Part shown: piece by piece, positions 1 to 14,900 of the stretch | How positions within the stretch are numbered: position 1 is the first letter of the stretch | How the letters are laid out: each line of letters begins with the position of its first letter | Assembly: GCF_013373865.1 (NCBI RefSeq) | Contig: NC_050467.1 | Coordinates: 40,347,132-40,411,131 of the forward strand | Source: Monomorium pharaonis | Taxonomy: Eukaryota > Arthropoda > Insecta > Hymenoptera > Formicidae | DNA: 64,000 nucleotides | Direction: 5' to 3' | Made by a program: the position numbers and the translations under genes | Notes under the pieces: model-generated | The model's database searches: none | What the model was told of the DNA's origin: nothing | Seen by the model: only the letters and a program-made list of their open reading frames with translations

Positions 1-182
1 ATTAATAAATTGCGAATTGCAAGATCATATATATGATCATTTTATACACGATGTACAAATAAAATTTTCGAATTAGCTAAAACCATTAAACGCATGTGTA
101 TGAATATCAACTGGCTTAGTAAGAAAAAATTCTTTGCATTTTTTAATTTCTCATATCACATCTTAATCGCCTGTGTTCTCAG

Positions 183-313
183 GTAGCGGAGGTATAATGA
201 GTCAATCGGGCTCTCAGGATGATGGCGAGTATGAAGTCATCATCGTCGACGAAAACAATTCTTCAATTTTGGCAGATCACGACGTCACATCATCTGGTCC
301 GCCGTCGACTAAA
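183..313 (+). CDS. rg: Neurobeachin exon (local exon 1): acidic linker
   Basis: The acceptor is the CAG ending at 182 after a pyrimidine-rich stretch, and the donor is GTAAGT at 314. The exon begins with the last two bases of a Gly codon and ends on a full Lys codon (phase 0). It encodes a polar, acidic linker including [18 protein letters not shown] and ends in GPPSTK. No folded domain is expected. A second AG four bases later (GTAG) could serve as an alternative acceptor, but it would not keep a whole-codon difference. Earlier exons lie outside the window. Confidence 0.88.
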
Positions 314-3300
314 GTAAGTTTGATCTTGCGGAAAAATTGTAATTATCCGAAAACACTTTGACACGATCTGAAAAGTACAACGGACACTTATCCCCTACCG
401 AACGAAATTCGAAAGAAGTGAACACCGGGAATAATTGAATCGAAAATCTCAGGTAAAAAAGTCTTGTAAAGGTCTGTCACGTACGGAACGCAATCTGATA
501 GTGACAGCATAGTCTGATTGGTATAAAAACGAGATTTCTACAAAATTATAACAGTTTTATATACTCGAAATTGCATGCATTTCGATAGATCGAGAAACGT
601 AGATACCGTGATTCGATGTTTTCAATCTGTCGCTTTACACAGCTCTACGTAGCGAGTACGATATGTGGGTCTTTCTAAACAATTCAAATTTAACTCCGTC
701 TTTTTCAGTACTGTCCTGAGTACCTTTCTCTTTATGCTCGATAGTTTTTAAATGATATTCACAGCAGCGAGACTTTAGCACTTTTCCTTCACGCACGATT
801 TTACGGGATATATTCACCGCAGTAATGATCAGATACTTGTGCTATATCGCACAATGCTTTGCACTAATTTCCCACGTGTTTTGTGACGACGACTTCTAAA
901 ATTTTTACTTTAAAATATTAAATATATACTATATAATTACGATAGACCAGATCATAGGTAGTATTAGAAATTCGTTAAGACATGAAAGATAAATTTACAT
1001 TTAACCTTGAATGTTAATTTTAAATTAGCACAATTTTATGATTATGACATTTTTATCTATCAGCCCCTCTATTACGATCCTTAAATGTAGTATTTATTAG
1101 TTAATCCTCTTGATACAATTACGATCTCGATCGTACCTATCGTAGTGAGATTTTGAAATGCCCAGCATGTAGTGTTCACTTATCGATTGATGTCTTGCAT
1201 TTACGTAGTCCCAGCGTAACGACCGTTAGCATAATTGTGATCTCTCGTAACTATCTCTCGCACGTAATATCTATATCTCATTACGAATTCTCTGAAAATT
1301 GACATTACCAGAGAGAGAGCAAACCCCCAATTTCAACCCGCGAAGTTTCGATGATCGCACACGTGATCGCACCTCCGAAAGTCGAATCACTTATTTTATC
1401 TGTAATTCTATCGAGCATGCGATACTCTGATTCTCGAATTTCTCTCATTGTTAACTTCCTCTGCTTGCATTGCTCTATGCGTACTAACTACTGGTTCTGA
1501 AGGGAGGTCACAGTGGTGTACCTCGGCCGCGGACTATACTCGAGGATTACACCTCATCAGAACCAACGCTTGGCACTTCTACTACAAGGTCCGAACCACT
1601 GCCACGAAATCTGCAGGTAAAACTTAATTTGAGTACAGATCCAGATGTGTGGAGGACGGGAGCTCGATTCCCGAATAATGTCGCCGCGATTTTGGGAAGC
1701 GATAAAAAAATGTTTTTAATTTTTTTTAATTGTTTTAAATTTTCTATTCCGTAAAAAGAATATGAGAGGATATGCAACGGTGCAATAATGCCCATTTTGA
1801 CGGGTGCAGGAAAGAGACAGAGAGAGAGATACATCTTGATTCATCTTCATATCCTTCTCGACGCTTATGTAATGTTGTTATAATGTAAAATAGCGGTCCT
1901 TACACGCGTATAATTTTGGTCTTATTCTAGAATTAACAAGTTCGCTAACGAGGCTTGAATACATGAGAAGCTTGATTCTTTCTTTCTATAATATATTAGT
2001 TGATTGCGTAGTAATGGTGTACTACTCTAATTGCATGTAATGAAGTAAGTACATGGCACGCGAGAGTATATCATAAAGTGTGATTGTATGAAATTATTTT
2101 TTGAATTGTTTCTGTGATAAAGTATAGCTATAAACTTTCATTAGTAAATGACTTCAGTATCGTAGTGAGAGATTCCTATAGGCCTGGAAATATACCTGAA
2201 TAGTTTTACATAACAATTAACGACGTTAAGAGGAGTTTCTTGTTAATCCAATAAAATTCATTAATGCGAGAAAAATAAAAAGGATAAACTCTATCATTTA
2301 CATCCCGGTTAGAAAAAAATAAAATTTATTTTATTAAAAATACATAAATCTTTGTTTTGCATATTTCTCAATTAATACTTCTGTTTAAAATTTCTCGATA
2401 TCTTTCTGCTCGATTCCAATCGAAGTAGATAAAAAAAATTTTTTCGTTCTTTTCATTTTAATCGACTTTCTCCCAGAGCAATGACTCTAGCGAGGAGACG
2501 GTACATCGCAGCAATATCACCGCGGACCCGAGTCCTTCTGAAGTTACCACAGACAACGAAAACAAGCATAATTCGTCCGAAGAAGCCTGGACAGATGTGA
2601 ACCTTAATGAAGACGGTGACACGATGGCAATTACAAATCCAAGAGAAGACCCGCGAAACATCCACAATATCGCACACTCGCGTGGTAAGAGTCAAGTTAA
2701 CTGTGGCACTATTACTTATGACGATCAATTTTATTCTATAAGAATCTTCATCAATCTGATACATAAGACGAGACACATATTCTAAAAAACGCAGGCGACA
2801 TGCAAGACAGCGAGGGCAACGTTCTCGAACAAGAAATGCTCGGGAACGCCGAACGCGGGGAGAAACCGTCGGCGGAAATCTCTGTGGTGCGGGTTCCCGA
2901 TCGATTAGTGGTAACCGCAGCATCCCCGAGGGCTGACGAATTGCCGATCAAAGGTCTGGTCGATCATTTACCTGTACCAACACCTTCCCGCGAGGCTTCT
3001 CTCACGCAAAAGCTGGAAATGGCTTTGGGTTCGGTTTGCCCCCTCCTTCGAGAGATCATGGTGGACTTTGCTCCCTTCCTGTCCAAAACACTCGTTGGCT
3101 CCCATGGTCAAGAATTGTTAATGGAAGGAAAAGGTACGAGTTGCAAGGGTACGTCGAACGTACAATCATCTTCTGTGTTTGGTGTGCGCATGCTGCATAT
3201 GAATTCGTTAAGGAAACATTTATTACGAGCAAGTCAAACCAAAATTCTCCCTTTGAATATCACTTTCCTCCAATATTATTTGATGATTTTAGGACTGTCT

Positions 3301-6300
3301 CTATGTATATAAATTACGCTATAAGCACATCGTTTTATTGCATTACGTACGCGCTTGTAAAATGAGATGTAAAAGGAAATCACGGCTATCACATTCCGCA
3401 TTTTATGTGCGCGCGATATGATATAGAATGTCTGAGGTTTGATAAATAAAAAGGACATATTTCATTTAGACTTTATTACACGCAGAGAACAGTCGTAGTA
3501 TGGTCTATGTTTTCCAAGCGACGTCGAGATATATCACGCCCACGAAAAAAAAGTATCGTAAAAGATTTAAGGAAACTAAAACTCGGCTAGTCTCACGTAG
3601 GCATATTTTTCTAATTTAATAAATAAAATTATATTTTATCGTGTTCATTTGCATTACTTATACTTATTTCTTTGCTACATTTTATTGCACTAAAATTAGT
3701 GTGAATATATTGATATTATCTCTTTTCTTACTCTTATAGTTTTATTTTATTATTTATTACATTAATTCTATCTTGTGTTTTTTTTTAATGTTGCATATTA
3801 TCTCGCGCATGAAAAAATTTATTATTTAATTTGTAAACGCGCACGTGTTTAGCAAATAAAACATTAATTATCAAATATTTCGAAATCGATATATTACGGG
3901 CGCTTTAAAAGATAAAATAGCGACCATAAACGTGAGAATTCACAACAATGTTGTTCGTAAAATACTTAAAATTGTATATTTTAGATATGCTAGCGTGATA
4001 AATAAAAATTTAGAGTCTACTTAAATGGGCATACTTGGCGGGACTTTCGTCACTTTTATGGTCTCTGGTATTTCACACCAGGTATTCAAATTAGTCACTT
4101 TATGATTTCGCTTTAGGAAGAAGATGGCCAGCGTATTCCGAATAATCGCTCACCATTAGTATTCAGCATGCGTGTAGAGACCACGATGATGCTCGCGAGA
4201 TTTTATATTCAAGGAACGTGGCGTTTGATATCCTGCAACGCGTGTATCGATGTACTTTATTTTTAACAATATTCCCGCGATGCACCGAACGATCTTCGTA
4301 AAACACGACATTGTTCGTTTCCTCCGTCCGTCATTCTCCCTGTCAGTCATTGTTATTCACCGTTTATCGTTCGTTCGTTTAACGATTCTCTGTCTGTAAT
4401 TTTCCAGGTTTAACCACATTTAAGAACAGCAACTCCGTCGTGGAATTGGTTATGCTCCTCTGCTCTCAGGAATGGCAAAACTCTTTGCAAAAGCACGCGG
4501 GTCTCGCTTTCATTGAGCTCATTAACGAGGGAAGGTAAGACGTTTATTATATGGCGCGCAAACAAAACGAAATCAAACATTCTCGTTTCCCTTCATGAAA
4601 ATGCTTCCTTACTACACAGGCTGCTATCTCACGCGATGAAGGATCACATAGTAAGAGTCGCAAACGAGGCAGAGTTCATTTTAAACAGGATGAGAGCGGA
4701 TGACGTGCTGAAGCATGCTGACTTTGAGGTATTGCGTGCATTTCTTCTGGCGATTTCATTGCCCGTAGAAATAGAATCTACCAGTTTTTGTCGCCAGAAC
4801 GTTTTTACGACTCAGCTAATATTGATACGACGCGATCTCTTTGTTCATACATTCAAATATATATTCAAATATACACACTGTTATTCGATATTATTAATTA
4901 TTGTACAAAAATGTATTAACAACAAATATTTTTTTTTATAGTCGCAATGCGCGCAGACATTATTGGACCGTCGAGAGGAAGAGCGCATGTGCGATCATTT
5001 GATCACCGCGGCACGAAGACGCGACAATGTTATCGCTAGCAGATTGCTTGAGAAGGTTCGAAATATCCTGTCCAACAAGCATGGCGCATGGGGATACATG
5101 GATCCAATGGCTGCAAAGTGAGTGCAAACGCAATCGTCGTTTTAAATTGTCCTCGTAATCCCAATCTAACATTTCGCCTATTGTTATCTGTTCGCAGATT
5201 AGCCGAATACTGGAAACTGGATGCTTGGGAGGATGATGCACGCAGACGCAAGCGTTTTGTGCACAATCCACTAGGCTCGAGCCACCCAGAGGCTACTCTC
5301 AAGGCGGCTCTAGAACACGGTGCACCAGAGGATGCGATACTTCAAGCGCGTGAAGAGTTTCACGCGCATCTCGCAGCCTCGCGTGCACACCAACAGCAAT
5401 TGCAGTCGACGGATCTTCTAGATGACAGTGAATTGCTGTCGGACGACAGGGATCTCGACAACGACTTGACAGGTCGGTTGGCGTCCCGTTCCTTGATAAA
5501 CGAGACGCGACATTTTAATGGCATATTACTCACCACGCAAACCGGTTTTATTTTCGTCAATCCCGCGCACCATAATTTCGGTGAAATTTGTTATTTAAGT
5601 ATCGGTCGTCAATTGTTATTTGTTATTTTAATTTTCCACGTTTAATTTTCAATTTCTATGCGCTGCAGCGTCGTACACATTACAGAAGTAACATGCTATT
5701 GATAATTTGCCGTATGCATGAGTGTAAAGTAGAATCAGAGAGTGTTTTATTCACATTTTTATAATTATAAATAAAACGAGTTACATGTATAGCAATATAT
5801 TATTATTATTATTTTATTGCGTTACTATTTACACACACACACAGTCTGATTATTCATGTTTTATCAGGTCCGGTGAACATTAGCACGAAAGGCAGATTAA
5901 TCGCACCCGGTATCGTGGCGCCCGGTATCATTTCCGTTACATCCACTGAGCTGTATTTTGAGGTGGACGAGGATGATCCGGAGTTCAAGAAGATCGACAG
6001 TGAGGTGAGTACTTAGATTGAAGCATTACTGAAAATTGTCACGATATGCATTATTTATACAATCTTTGATAATTAGTTGGTTTATCTTTTCTCCTCTTCA
6101 TTAAGATAAGACTATATGTATTTGGGGCATTTCGCGACGTTATCTATTTGAAATGTAGTCGCTAGTTGTCTTGGTGATAAAACTGTTTTTTAATGAAAAA
6201 CCAAAGTCGTCGTGAAAAAGATCAAAGTTAAATTTATACACTGCGTTTTTTCGCGAGGCTAAAGAAACTAAAAAAAGCCCGTCTTTAAAATAACGTAAGA

Positions 6301-6834
6301 ACGACTAAGCGTATTCGACACGATAAAAGCATTCATTTCGTGTTGCGTTCATTTAAATTATTTTGCATTTACATGTTCTAGTATTTTTCCTAATTTTATT
6401 GTTTCTTAGAATTCGCTTCTATCGCGAACGCATCTTTATCAGCGCGTGCATTAACACTACGGTCGCAGCTTAAAAATATGTGTGCGGTAATAGCGACGCC
6501 CACTATTTACATATTAAATGTTTGTGGTAATATTTTACGTTGCCCTCTCTTAAACTGACGAACGCGAGAGCCTAAGGTAGCCGCTCATAACGAAGAGTAT
6601 CAATCATTTCGACCGTCGTAGAATTTGAATAAGTGTGCGTCGTAAATGATGAGACGTGGCGAAAGCTTCCACGGCACCGCTGGTGGAGGCAGATTCTGGC
6701 TAGAATTAGTTCGGACGTGTCCCTGTCTATCAGTGTTCATAAGGCACCCTACATTCGTGAAGTGTACACAACAAAAAAAAGAAAAGGAAACGGGAAGGAA
6801 AGCTGAGACAAAGTCAAGAGAAGAAGTCGTGAGG

Positions 6835-6896
<62 letters not shown>

Positions 6897-8193
6897 CAAA
6901 CTGGAAGAACTAGAAGGACGATTATCATATATCGGTCGTAGATCTCGCGTTTGTATAACTAGGGAATAAAACAAACAGAGGAGGGCCCCATGGGGTCGAC
7001 CGATCTTCAGGGTCGGCAATTATGAGCCCCCCGCGGGGCCCGGTATCTGCCCGCTCTTCCGTCTCTCTCTTCCTCCCTATCTTCCATCGCCTTGCCACGC
7101 ACTATGCATCGGTGGCATAGGTGAGCGGGCATTCTCGTAGGTATGCATCGAAACTACCGCATTTTCCCACCTAGACGAGTGTCGCACAGCTGAAGTCGTG
7201 AAGTCCGACGCGACGTGTCGCGCAAGTAAAGTTTGTAAAATCTACGTCTGGAGCATGAATCAATAATAAATATCTAATTTCACTTAAGTCCGATTATATA
7301 TTATAAATGATAATTAGCATTTTCAAATTGCTACAATAAAAAAAAATGCTCCATTGTTTACGAATTTACATCATGATATCTTATCGATACTGTAGGATCA
7401 ATTTCTTTTAACGCCTGCTGGCATCCTTCGTTGAGGGAGAGAAGGAAGGAGCTAATAAATAAAATATATTCAGTGTCCTCCGCGCGAGAGACTCTCAGTA
7501 ATCATTCGCCGACGATCGTATCGCTGTGCTTCTCGGGGGTATGCCCAAGGATTTCGCAGTGTCCACCTGTCGTCCCTGTTATATCTCGACCGACAGACTT
7601 GTTCGTGAATAGGACGTACGAACTCATTCGGGCTCTCTTAATTGGAATCCTTTTTAAGAAGGAACGCTGAGCGCACCTGGAACCGAGGAGGGAAAAGCGC
7701 GAGAGGAGAGAAAGACAGGCAGACAGATAGAAGCAGAAAAGAGAAGAAGGAAACAGAAATAGCAAGGAGAGAGAAAGAATGAGTGTGTGTCTGTGTGCTG
7801 TGTGTGTGTGTGTACGTATGTGTGTGAGAGAGAAAGAGACCGGTCGTTCACGATCGAGACACGCTCATTAGTCGAGGATGTCCCGAGGGTAGGCGGGAGG
7901 CTTCGTCGAATTCGTAGGCGATGGATCACTCGATAGTCGAGCCGAGACTTAAGCGATCGTAATGCGCGGCCGCAGAAGAGGATGCACCCAGGAGTGGCCC
8001 CAGGGAGGGACTGCATATCGGGCCGTGCGCCGCGCTGCACCCTTTTGTGCGTATCTCTTCACGAGCCTCCTCCACGCCGATCGCGCCGATTTCTCCCCTC
8101 TTCCTCCTCCGCCTTTTATAATGGCTCAGGCAAACGTATTTATCGTGATTTATCGTTTACACGGGTCTCTCCTTTCTCTCCCGCCCCACCGCT

Positions 8194-8249
<56 letters not shown>

Positions 8250-8858
8250 TCTCTCTTTTTCCGTTGGTCCCGCAATGCCGTATGTTAAAGATAGAGGATG
8301 CACACCGTGCGATTACGTCCAGAATGAATTATTGATAGTCCATACGAGGCATTAATATCTAAAACAAATAATCAACAGCCGCTCTCGCGAATGTACTTTT
8401 CGTCTCTAATTCGATGAAGAGACTGCGTCCTTTTTCTTCCGCAGCTTGAATACCGTAGCGCAAGGTCCTGCAGCCATTCGTAAATTAACGGTTATATATA
8501 TTGCATATCATATGTAAGATTTATGTCACATAATTGCTCGTGATGATACGTAATAACGATGCGCTGTCGTCGCGACTCGCATACGCTGAAAATTGAGTCG
8601 CCACTCGGGTTATTCTCAGAGACAGCAAAAGCGAAGTAAGATCGTAAAATAATAATCGATTTCCTGAGTTTATTAGCATTTGCCGTACAGGTTTGGAAGC
8701 GCCATATCCTGTTTGTAAAATGTAAACACATAATATCAAAGTACGGATAAGCGATGGAAAGTCGGTATCGCTTTTAAAGTGTAAACTCAGGTTATTAAAT
8801 ATTAATGTGCGGCGTAATAATCTTCAGGAAATTAATCGTTAATTTTTGTTTTTACGTC

Positions 8859-8927
<69 letters not shown>

Positions 8928-11900
8928 TCTCTCTATATCTTACAGGCTCTTGTATTTCGGAGGAGAAAAAACAGATTTCAGTGAACCTAACGGGCTGTGC
9001 TTGCTTCTCTCAGCTTCGAGAGGGTAGGTCACACGGAACATTAAACTCTCGCCGCGTCTCGTTGCATTTTTATGGAAACCTGCTCTGTGGCGCCTAAAGT
9101 TCCCCCTCCCCGTGGTATAGTTATCGCGGACACACGCTGCGAGTATCCCTGTGGGATGCCCGCGCTGCATGAGAAAGAGAGAAAGATGAAGAAATGGGAG
9201 AAAAAGGGGCGAGGGACACCAACCGGACAGGTGGTCCACGTTGTACGTTGGTGCTCACATTCGCGACGAAGATACCATTAACGAGCGTTAAAATATAGCG
9301 CCGCGAAAAATCCAAGACATATCGTGCCGTTTATCAACGATCGCATATAGAAACTGCCTCGTAGATCATTCGCTGCCGGTGATTTCCAGGTTCGTAGTTA
9401 GAGGTATATATCGTTTCGCACAGTCGGGATTATTAATATCACCGCGATTATTCATACGTACATAAATACACATTGTGCGGACGATATTGTGTAACCGATA
9501 TGGATCTCTCTATGAGATAACGATATAAAAGAACTTTCCGTCGAGAACACGAGCGTTTGTATACGAAGGCCTAAACGGGAACGACAGGAGGGCGGGGATT
9601 GTGACCGAGCACCGGTTTAATGTTATGCGATTATGGTCTTCTTAAGCAATGCATATGCATGACATCGGTGTAATATAGTGCGAATGTTATAATAATGCGA
9701 CTGTAATTATTCCGCGGCTCGCGATCGCGGTGCTCTCCCTGCTGGAGCGTTACAAAGACCGCGTCCACCGCGCCTTAACCGCCGGCTGTCGAATGCGCGA
9801 CCGTATCTTATCGCAATTATTCCGCCGCATTATCCTTGCATCTCGCGACTATATAAGCGCGTGTCGATAAATAATAAAGCCTGTCAGCTACTCTCTTGCG
9901 GTCTTGCCATGCAATTGGTGGCTTCCTAGATAAAGAGACTTGCCTTTCCCGAGCGCGACGTGTCTGCGCTCGCTCTTTTAATTATAATCGTCAATTCCGG
10001 AATAATAACTCTCGTTGAGTTTGATGAATAAGCGAGGAATATAACTCTCGATCGGATCTAATGCCTTCTGCCGGCGCATATATCATTGGCGTTATTATTA
10101 AAAATAAAAACGGTACAGAGTCGAGAGGCAATAATTACTTTCTTCCAAGAGTTTCATTGCGCGTATTTTCTTCTCGGGGCTCAAGGTGCGCGTATCGATG
10201 CGAATTTGCATATCCCGCATAATTTAATCGATCCATGATTTCGATGAAACTCGACGTTGTCGACGACCAGGTAGCCCGGTGTTCACGGGGCAGTCTGCGC
10301 GAAAAGGATGCAGTTAGTTTGGTAAACATCCATCAATTCGTGGGCAGGGCAGCGCGAGGTAAAGAACAGGGGAGAGGGAAGCAGAACTTGAAGAGCAGGC
10401 AAGCTGGAAGAAGCAGGCGTGCTCATTCTCAACAAGGCAGGGGTAATCACTGCTATTAGTGCGGACATTACTCCGGTGGTCCGCCAATCTCCGTAACACT
10501 CCATCATATCGGTGCCTCAAGGCTCTTCGGTGGTGTAGAAAATGGATTTTCCCGCAGACTTCAATCGCGCAATTTTGCACCTGCGTGAAATACTCTTAAT
10601 CGGAAGAAAACGACTTCCCGAAATAGCTCTTCGATAGCTACCATCGATTACCTTTGGCGATTGGCACGTACTTACATCTCAGAACTTGCGTATCCTTAAT
10701 TATTTACTCGCCCCCATTCTTCTTTCGCATCTCCTAATTATACATGGAACCACACTACACATATATTTCTAATCCGTGTATCTCTAAATCACGTCACGCG
10801 CTTTAGCGAACTGCGGAAGTCGAAACGTGTCATTTTAATCTACAAGTGCCAACGACAAACCATCGTCCGAAATCTCTCTTACTACAAACGATCTTTCTCG
10901 CCGATGCCGGTCTTTCTTCGGCGGTCGTTATAGGCGTGACGACCGATTATCCTCGAAAGGAATGATGATGGATATCATAGGCAACTGTCTCGTGCCACAT
11001 CAGTTCTGTCAGCGACTGCAGGTAGGCGGAAAGCTTGTGGGTGTATCCGTTCTGTAGATACGCGAGCCCCAGCACGGTGTTAAGAGTTCGCTCGAAGGTA
11101 TACATATATACAACGTGTCCCGAACGCAGCGCTACGCTCTTGAATAACAGCTTCTTCTACTGAATTTTACACTCCGCTACAACGTGCCATTCGTACATCC
11201 GCATAAAAGCACAAATTGGTCAGCCCCGTCTGACCAATGCAGTGCAAGCTCTCTTTGTTTCACGTTCCACACATTTTTTCCCTCGAGATACACCCTATAT
11301 ATATGCATATGTGAAAGATACGATACTTATCAAGGGACGATGCTGCTACAATGTTAGACGTTGATTAAAAACGGCGCAATTTAGGCAGTCGCGTTATGAC
11401 TAAGAATGAAGCTATAATTACCGGCTGCAGCCTCGTTGATTCAGCACAGTGTGCGTATGTTATCCCGCCCTCCCCCCTCCTTTTTTTGGAAACATGTAAC
11501 ATTTTTTTTCCGGCTCAATGAAAGTCTTACAACATTATTTTACTCGGCTCGAACAAATACACAAAATTTTACATTACATTAATTGGATCGTGTCATCAGT
11601 GACAATACCGTTCGTATCTTCTTCTTGTTGTTCTCCGAACCGCGGGTCCTCTCATTGCCCTATTCGTACGGACCTGGAAGACAGTTAGTCGCTGGCAATA
11701 TAGGCGGAGCGAGGCTGGATCCGATTCAGAGTGTGACGGATGGCGCCCACCTGTGGATTCATTCACTAATCTGCTCGCTAAGCAAACAGCCCGAACACAC
11801 CCCGTCATTATCGCTGACGGCGTAAGTAGCGCCCGATCTCCTCCTTACCTGATATTTATTATGCCCTCTCGAGTCTCCCTTTGCCTTCTGCCTCTCTCTC

Positions 11901-14900
11901 TCTTTCTCTCTCTTTTTCTCTTTCTCCCACTTCTCGTCGTAACAGGGAATGGATCGAACACCATGCCCATTTTTGCGTCACCCTTTCGCCACCATTGATT
12001 TTCGGACTCTACGGGTGCACGTTACCCCACAATTATCGATGGCGCCTGGTGCCACGTATCGGTGGCCGCGTGTGCCATCTGGATACGTGACTAGAATGGA
12101 ATTTCAGGGCTATGCGTTGTCATGCAAATAGCTTTTGGTTCTGCGTAAATATGTGTACGGATAAATACGTGATGGGTGCATCGCCTATCGATAGTTTTAC
12201 GTCACGTTTTTTCTTTAGTCTCCAATTTCTCCGAAAGTTACTGTATTTAATATATCTGGTATCCTAGTATCTAAAATATTTGTCAGAAAGTATAATATTT
12301 AAATATTTTTGTAAAAAAAAGGAGAACTTATAAAAAGAAAATTACAAAAAGACTTATACAAATAAATATGACAAAGATTATAAGATTATTATTGTACCAG
12401 AATTTGAATCTTTAAATAACGTGAATTTAATGAGAAACCGCAAAGAAAAATAAGATAACTGTAATTGATAGTCTCTGATAATCTGCGAGAGAGGGTGTTC
12501 TGTGCTTAACACGGAAGACTTGACTTTTAACGCGACACCATTGTAGGTCGTAGCGATTCATGCTCGGCAATCTTCGGTGTGTGCAAGAAGAAAGCTCAAC
12601 TTCTTACTCGCACGGCATTAAGAGCGCACACGTGGCAGAGATAGATTTAATCAGTCAATTTTCTCATCACGCGTTATCTAATTATTCCTATCTCTCTATT
12701 ACCGGGAATCGCGCGATGGGGTAGGTAAGTCCATCATTGCGCCGTGTACCGGCGGCACGTCTGGTTAACACAGTGTAACGAACGGAAAACGAGCGGGCAC
12801 GCAGGTGCGCGACGCGATGCAGGCCCGACGACGACGACGTCGTGGATGCGCGCGTGCAAACCAGCCGCGGAGATAAGGGAAAACCACTATCCGAGGCCGT
12901 GCCTTTCTCGCCTTTTCTGCCATTAATCACCGGGCGTCTTGCGCGCGCGGACGCGCGGCGGGGGCCCGAGGCGCATTTTCAAGCGCATTTGCAAAACGAG
13001 CCGCGACGCTCTACGACGAATCGATTAATATTAATGAATCCGTCGCGACAACGGGCGCGCAAATCACGAGGAGATAAACACGCGGGCCCGTATTATTCGT
13101 ATAATACCAATGCCGCGTGCGTTGCTCGCTCGAAGCGATCGACATACGCCGCCGCGCCGCGCCGGTGTGCTCTGGGTGTAGAGATATGCGTACTCTTCGA
13201 ATACGAATCGAATATATCTTATCTGATTTGAATCTCTGTGATCCGAATTTGAAAATTTCGAATTTAAGATGTTTAAATGCAAATCACATATATTAACACT
13301 TTTATAAAAGTATATTTAAAATAACTTTATATGGTATAATTAATACTATTTTTAAAAATTGTTTTTGTTACAATATAGAAATCTTTTATTATTATGTATA
13401 TATTAATATTACACGTAATAATTATTACGTTGATAATTAAAGTTCCTGCATTAACGATTAGATTTGATTCAAGAAATGTAATCTCATTTTAATATTTAAA
13501 ATGTATTCGACAATATGTTCTCGAGATAAGAATGTTTTTTTTTCCTGTGCAAGTATCGGTTCATCGATTGCGCTTCATTGAGCGTGACGATGTCGCGCTG
13601 CCCTAGATCGGATGGATAAATCTGCAAAAAGAGAGGCGAGAAATGTTCTCCACTGCGGATTCTCGCGCAGTGCGTGGGATCCATATCCAATTTTAAACGT
13701 AAATTTCTACCGCACATTTTACCGAGATGCCTCGTTCGATGCCGTTTTGTGAGGTACTCGGCTGATAAGCGTACGAGACAATCCGCATGCCTGAAATAAT
13801 CTTGAATATTGGTTATCGCCGTGTCAATGGAACGAGACGCGGACGGAGCGTAGCGTGAAATCGATGTTGCGTATCCGGTTTCGGCTTTAGAGGTGTTGCT
13901 CGATGGAGCGTGTAATTTGTCGTTCGCGGAGGCAAATCTTATTTCTCAATTATGCAAAAATGAGGCCGCGCCACACGAGAAAGGATCGATAGTGTGAGAC
14001 AAAATAGCTCGCCGCGTTTTAATTTGTCGGCGTGCACGATAGTTGCGCAACGTGTCAACTCTTGTCTCGTCCCGATTCCTCGTTAAATCTAATCCGTATA
14101 TAAGAGAGACGAAGGTACTCGTTAGCCTCGATCTATCATAACGAGCAGCGAAAACCGGTGATCCTCCGGAGTCCTCCTCTCCCGGTGTCATCTCGGAGGA
14201 GCTGATGAAAATTAATGATCGCGCGCCGGTCGTGTGCCTCGTGTGTCGAAAATTTCAAAATAAAAGTAAAGCAAACAATTAGAGAGAGAGGGTCTTGCAC
14301 GCCGATCGCTCGTTTCCGACGAATTTTTACTGTCCCATTAATCATGCGTAAAACTGATGACGTTGGGAATGGGCGCGTCAGCTGTCTCACACGATTTTCA
14401 TTCACGGCGTCCGGGTGCCTGTCGATTCGTGTGCGGCGAATTCTGCGTTGCAAAAAGAAGGAGAAACGTAGGAGGCTAGTTATCGGCGAGCGAGAGACGG
14501 GAGACGAGCGGCAGGATAGGCAGGAAACGGGAATGTTACTGACCCGGGTGAGCGAGCTGGTAGTTAAAACTGTACGCATCCCATAATTTAGCGATTATTT
14601 TGACAAGGGTATGATCTCCTGACAGGTTGTTGGCCTTATGGCTACGCTCTGAAATATAGCTATTTAAATGGGCACTTTTAGAGGTTCCGTAACAAAATAC
14701 ATACTTTCGAGGGAATCATTGAATCGCATGGAAGGTGATATATAAAAGTTTATTTTATTTAATTCAAAAGTCTTTTTATATAAAAAAAGCAATTGCAAAT
14801 TGTAACACGAGAAGGATACGCCGGCAGAACTGGTTGATTCCATAAAAACGTGTAAATGTCGATGAGTGAGCGGTCGATCAAAAGATGCGTCGAGCGCCTC

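Noticed and set aside
1657..1673. tRNA T-arm-like hairpin (5-bp stem, 7-base loop)
   Set aside because: The loop lacks the TTC start of a T loop, and no D arm, anticodon arm or acceptor stem can be built around it.
2453..2923. 156-codon minus-strand frame
   Set aside because: Antisense to two well-supported neurobeachin exons and the intron between them; no protein character.
6600..7019. Overlapping frames of 139 and 107 codons rich in Ser/Leu or Arg/Glu
   Set aside because: Translations of the (GA)n repeat on either strand.
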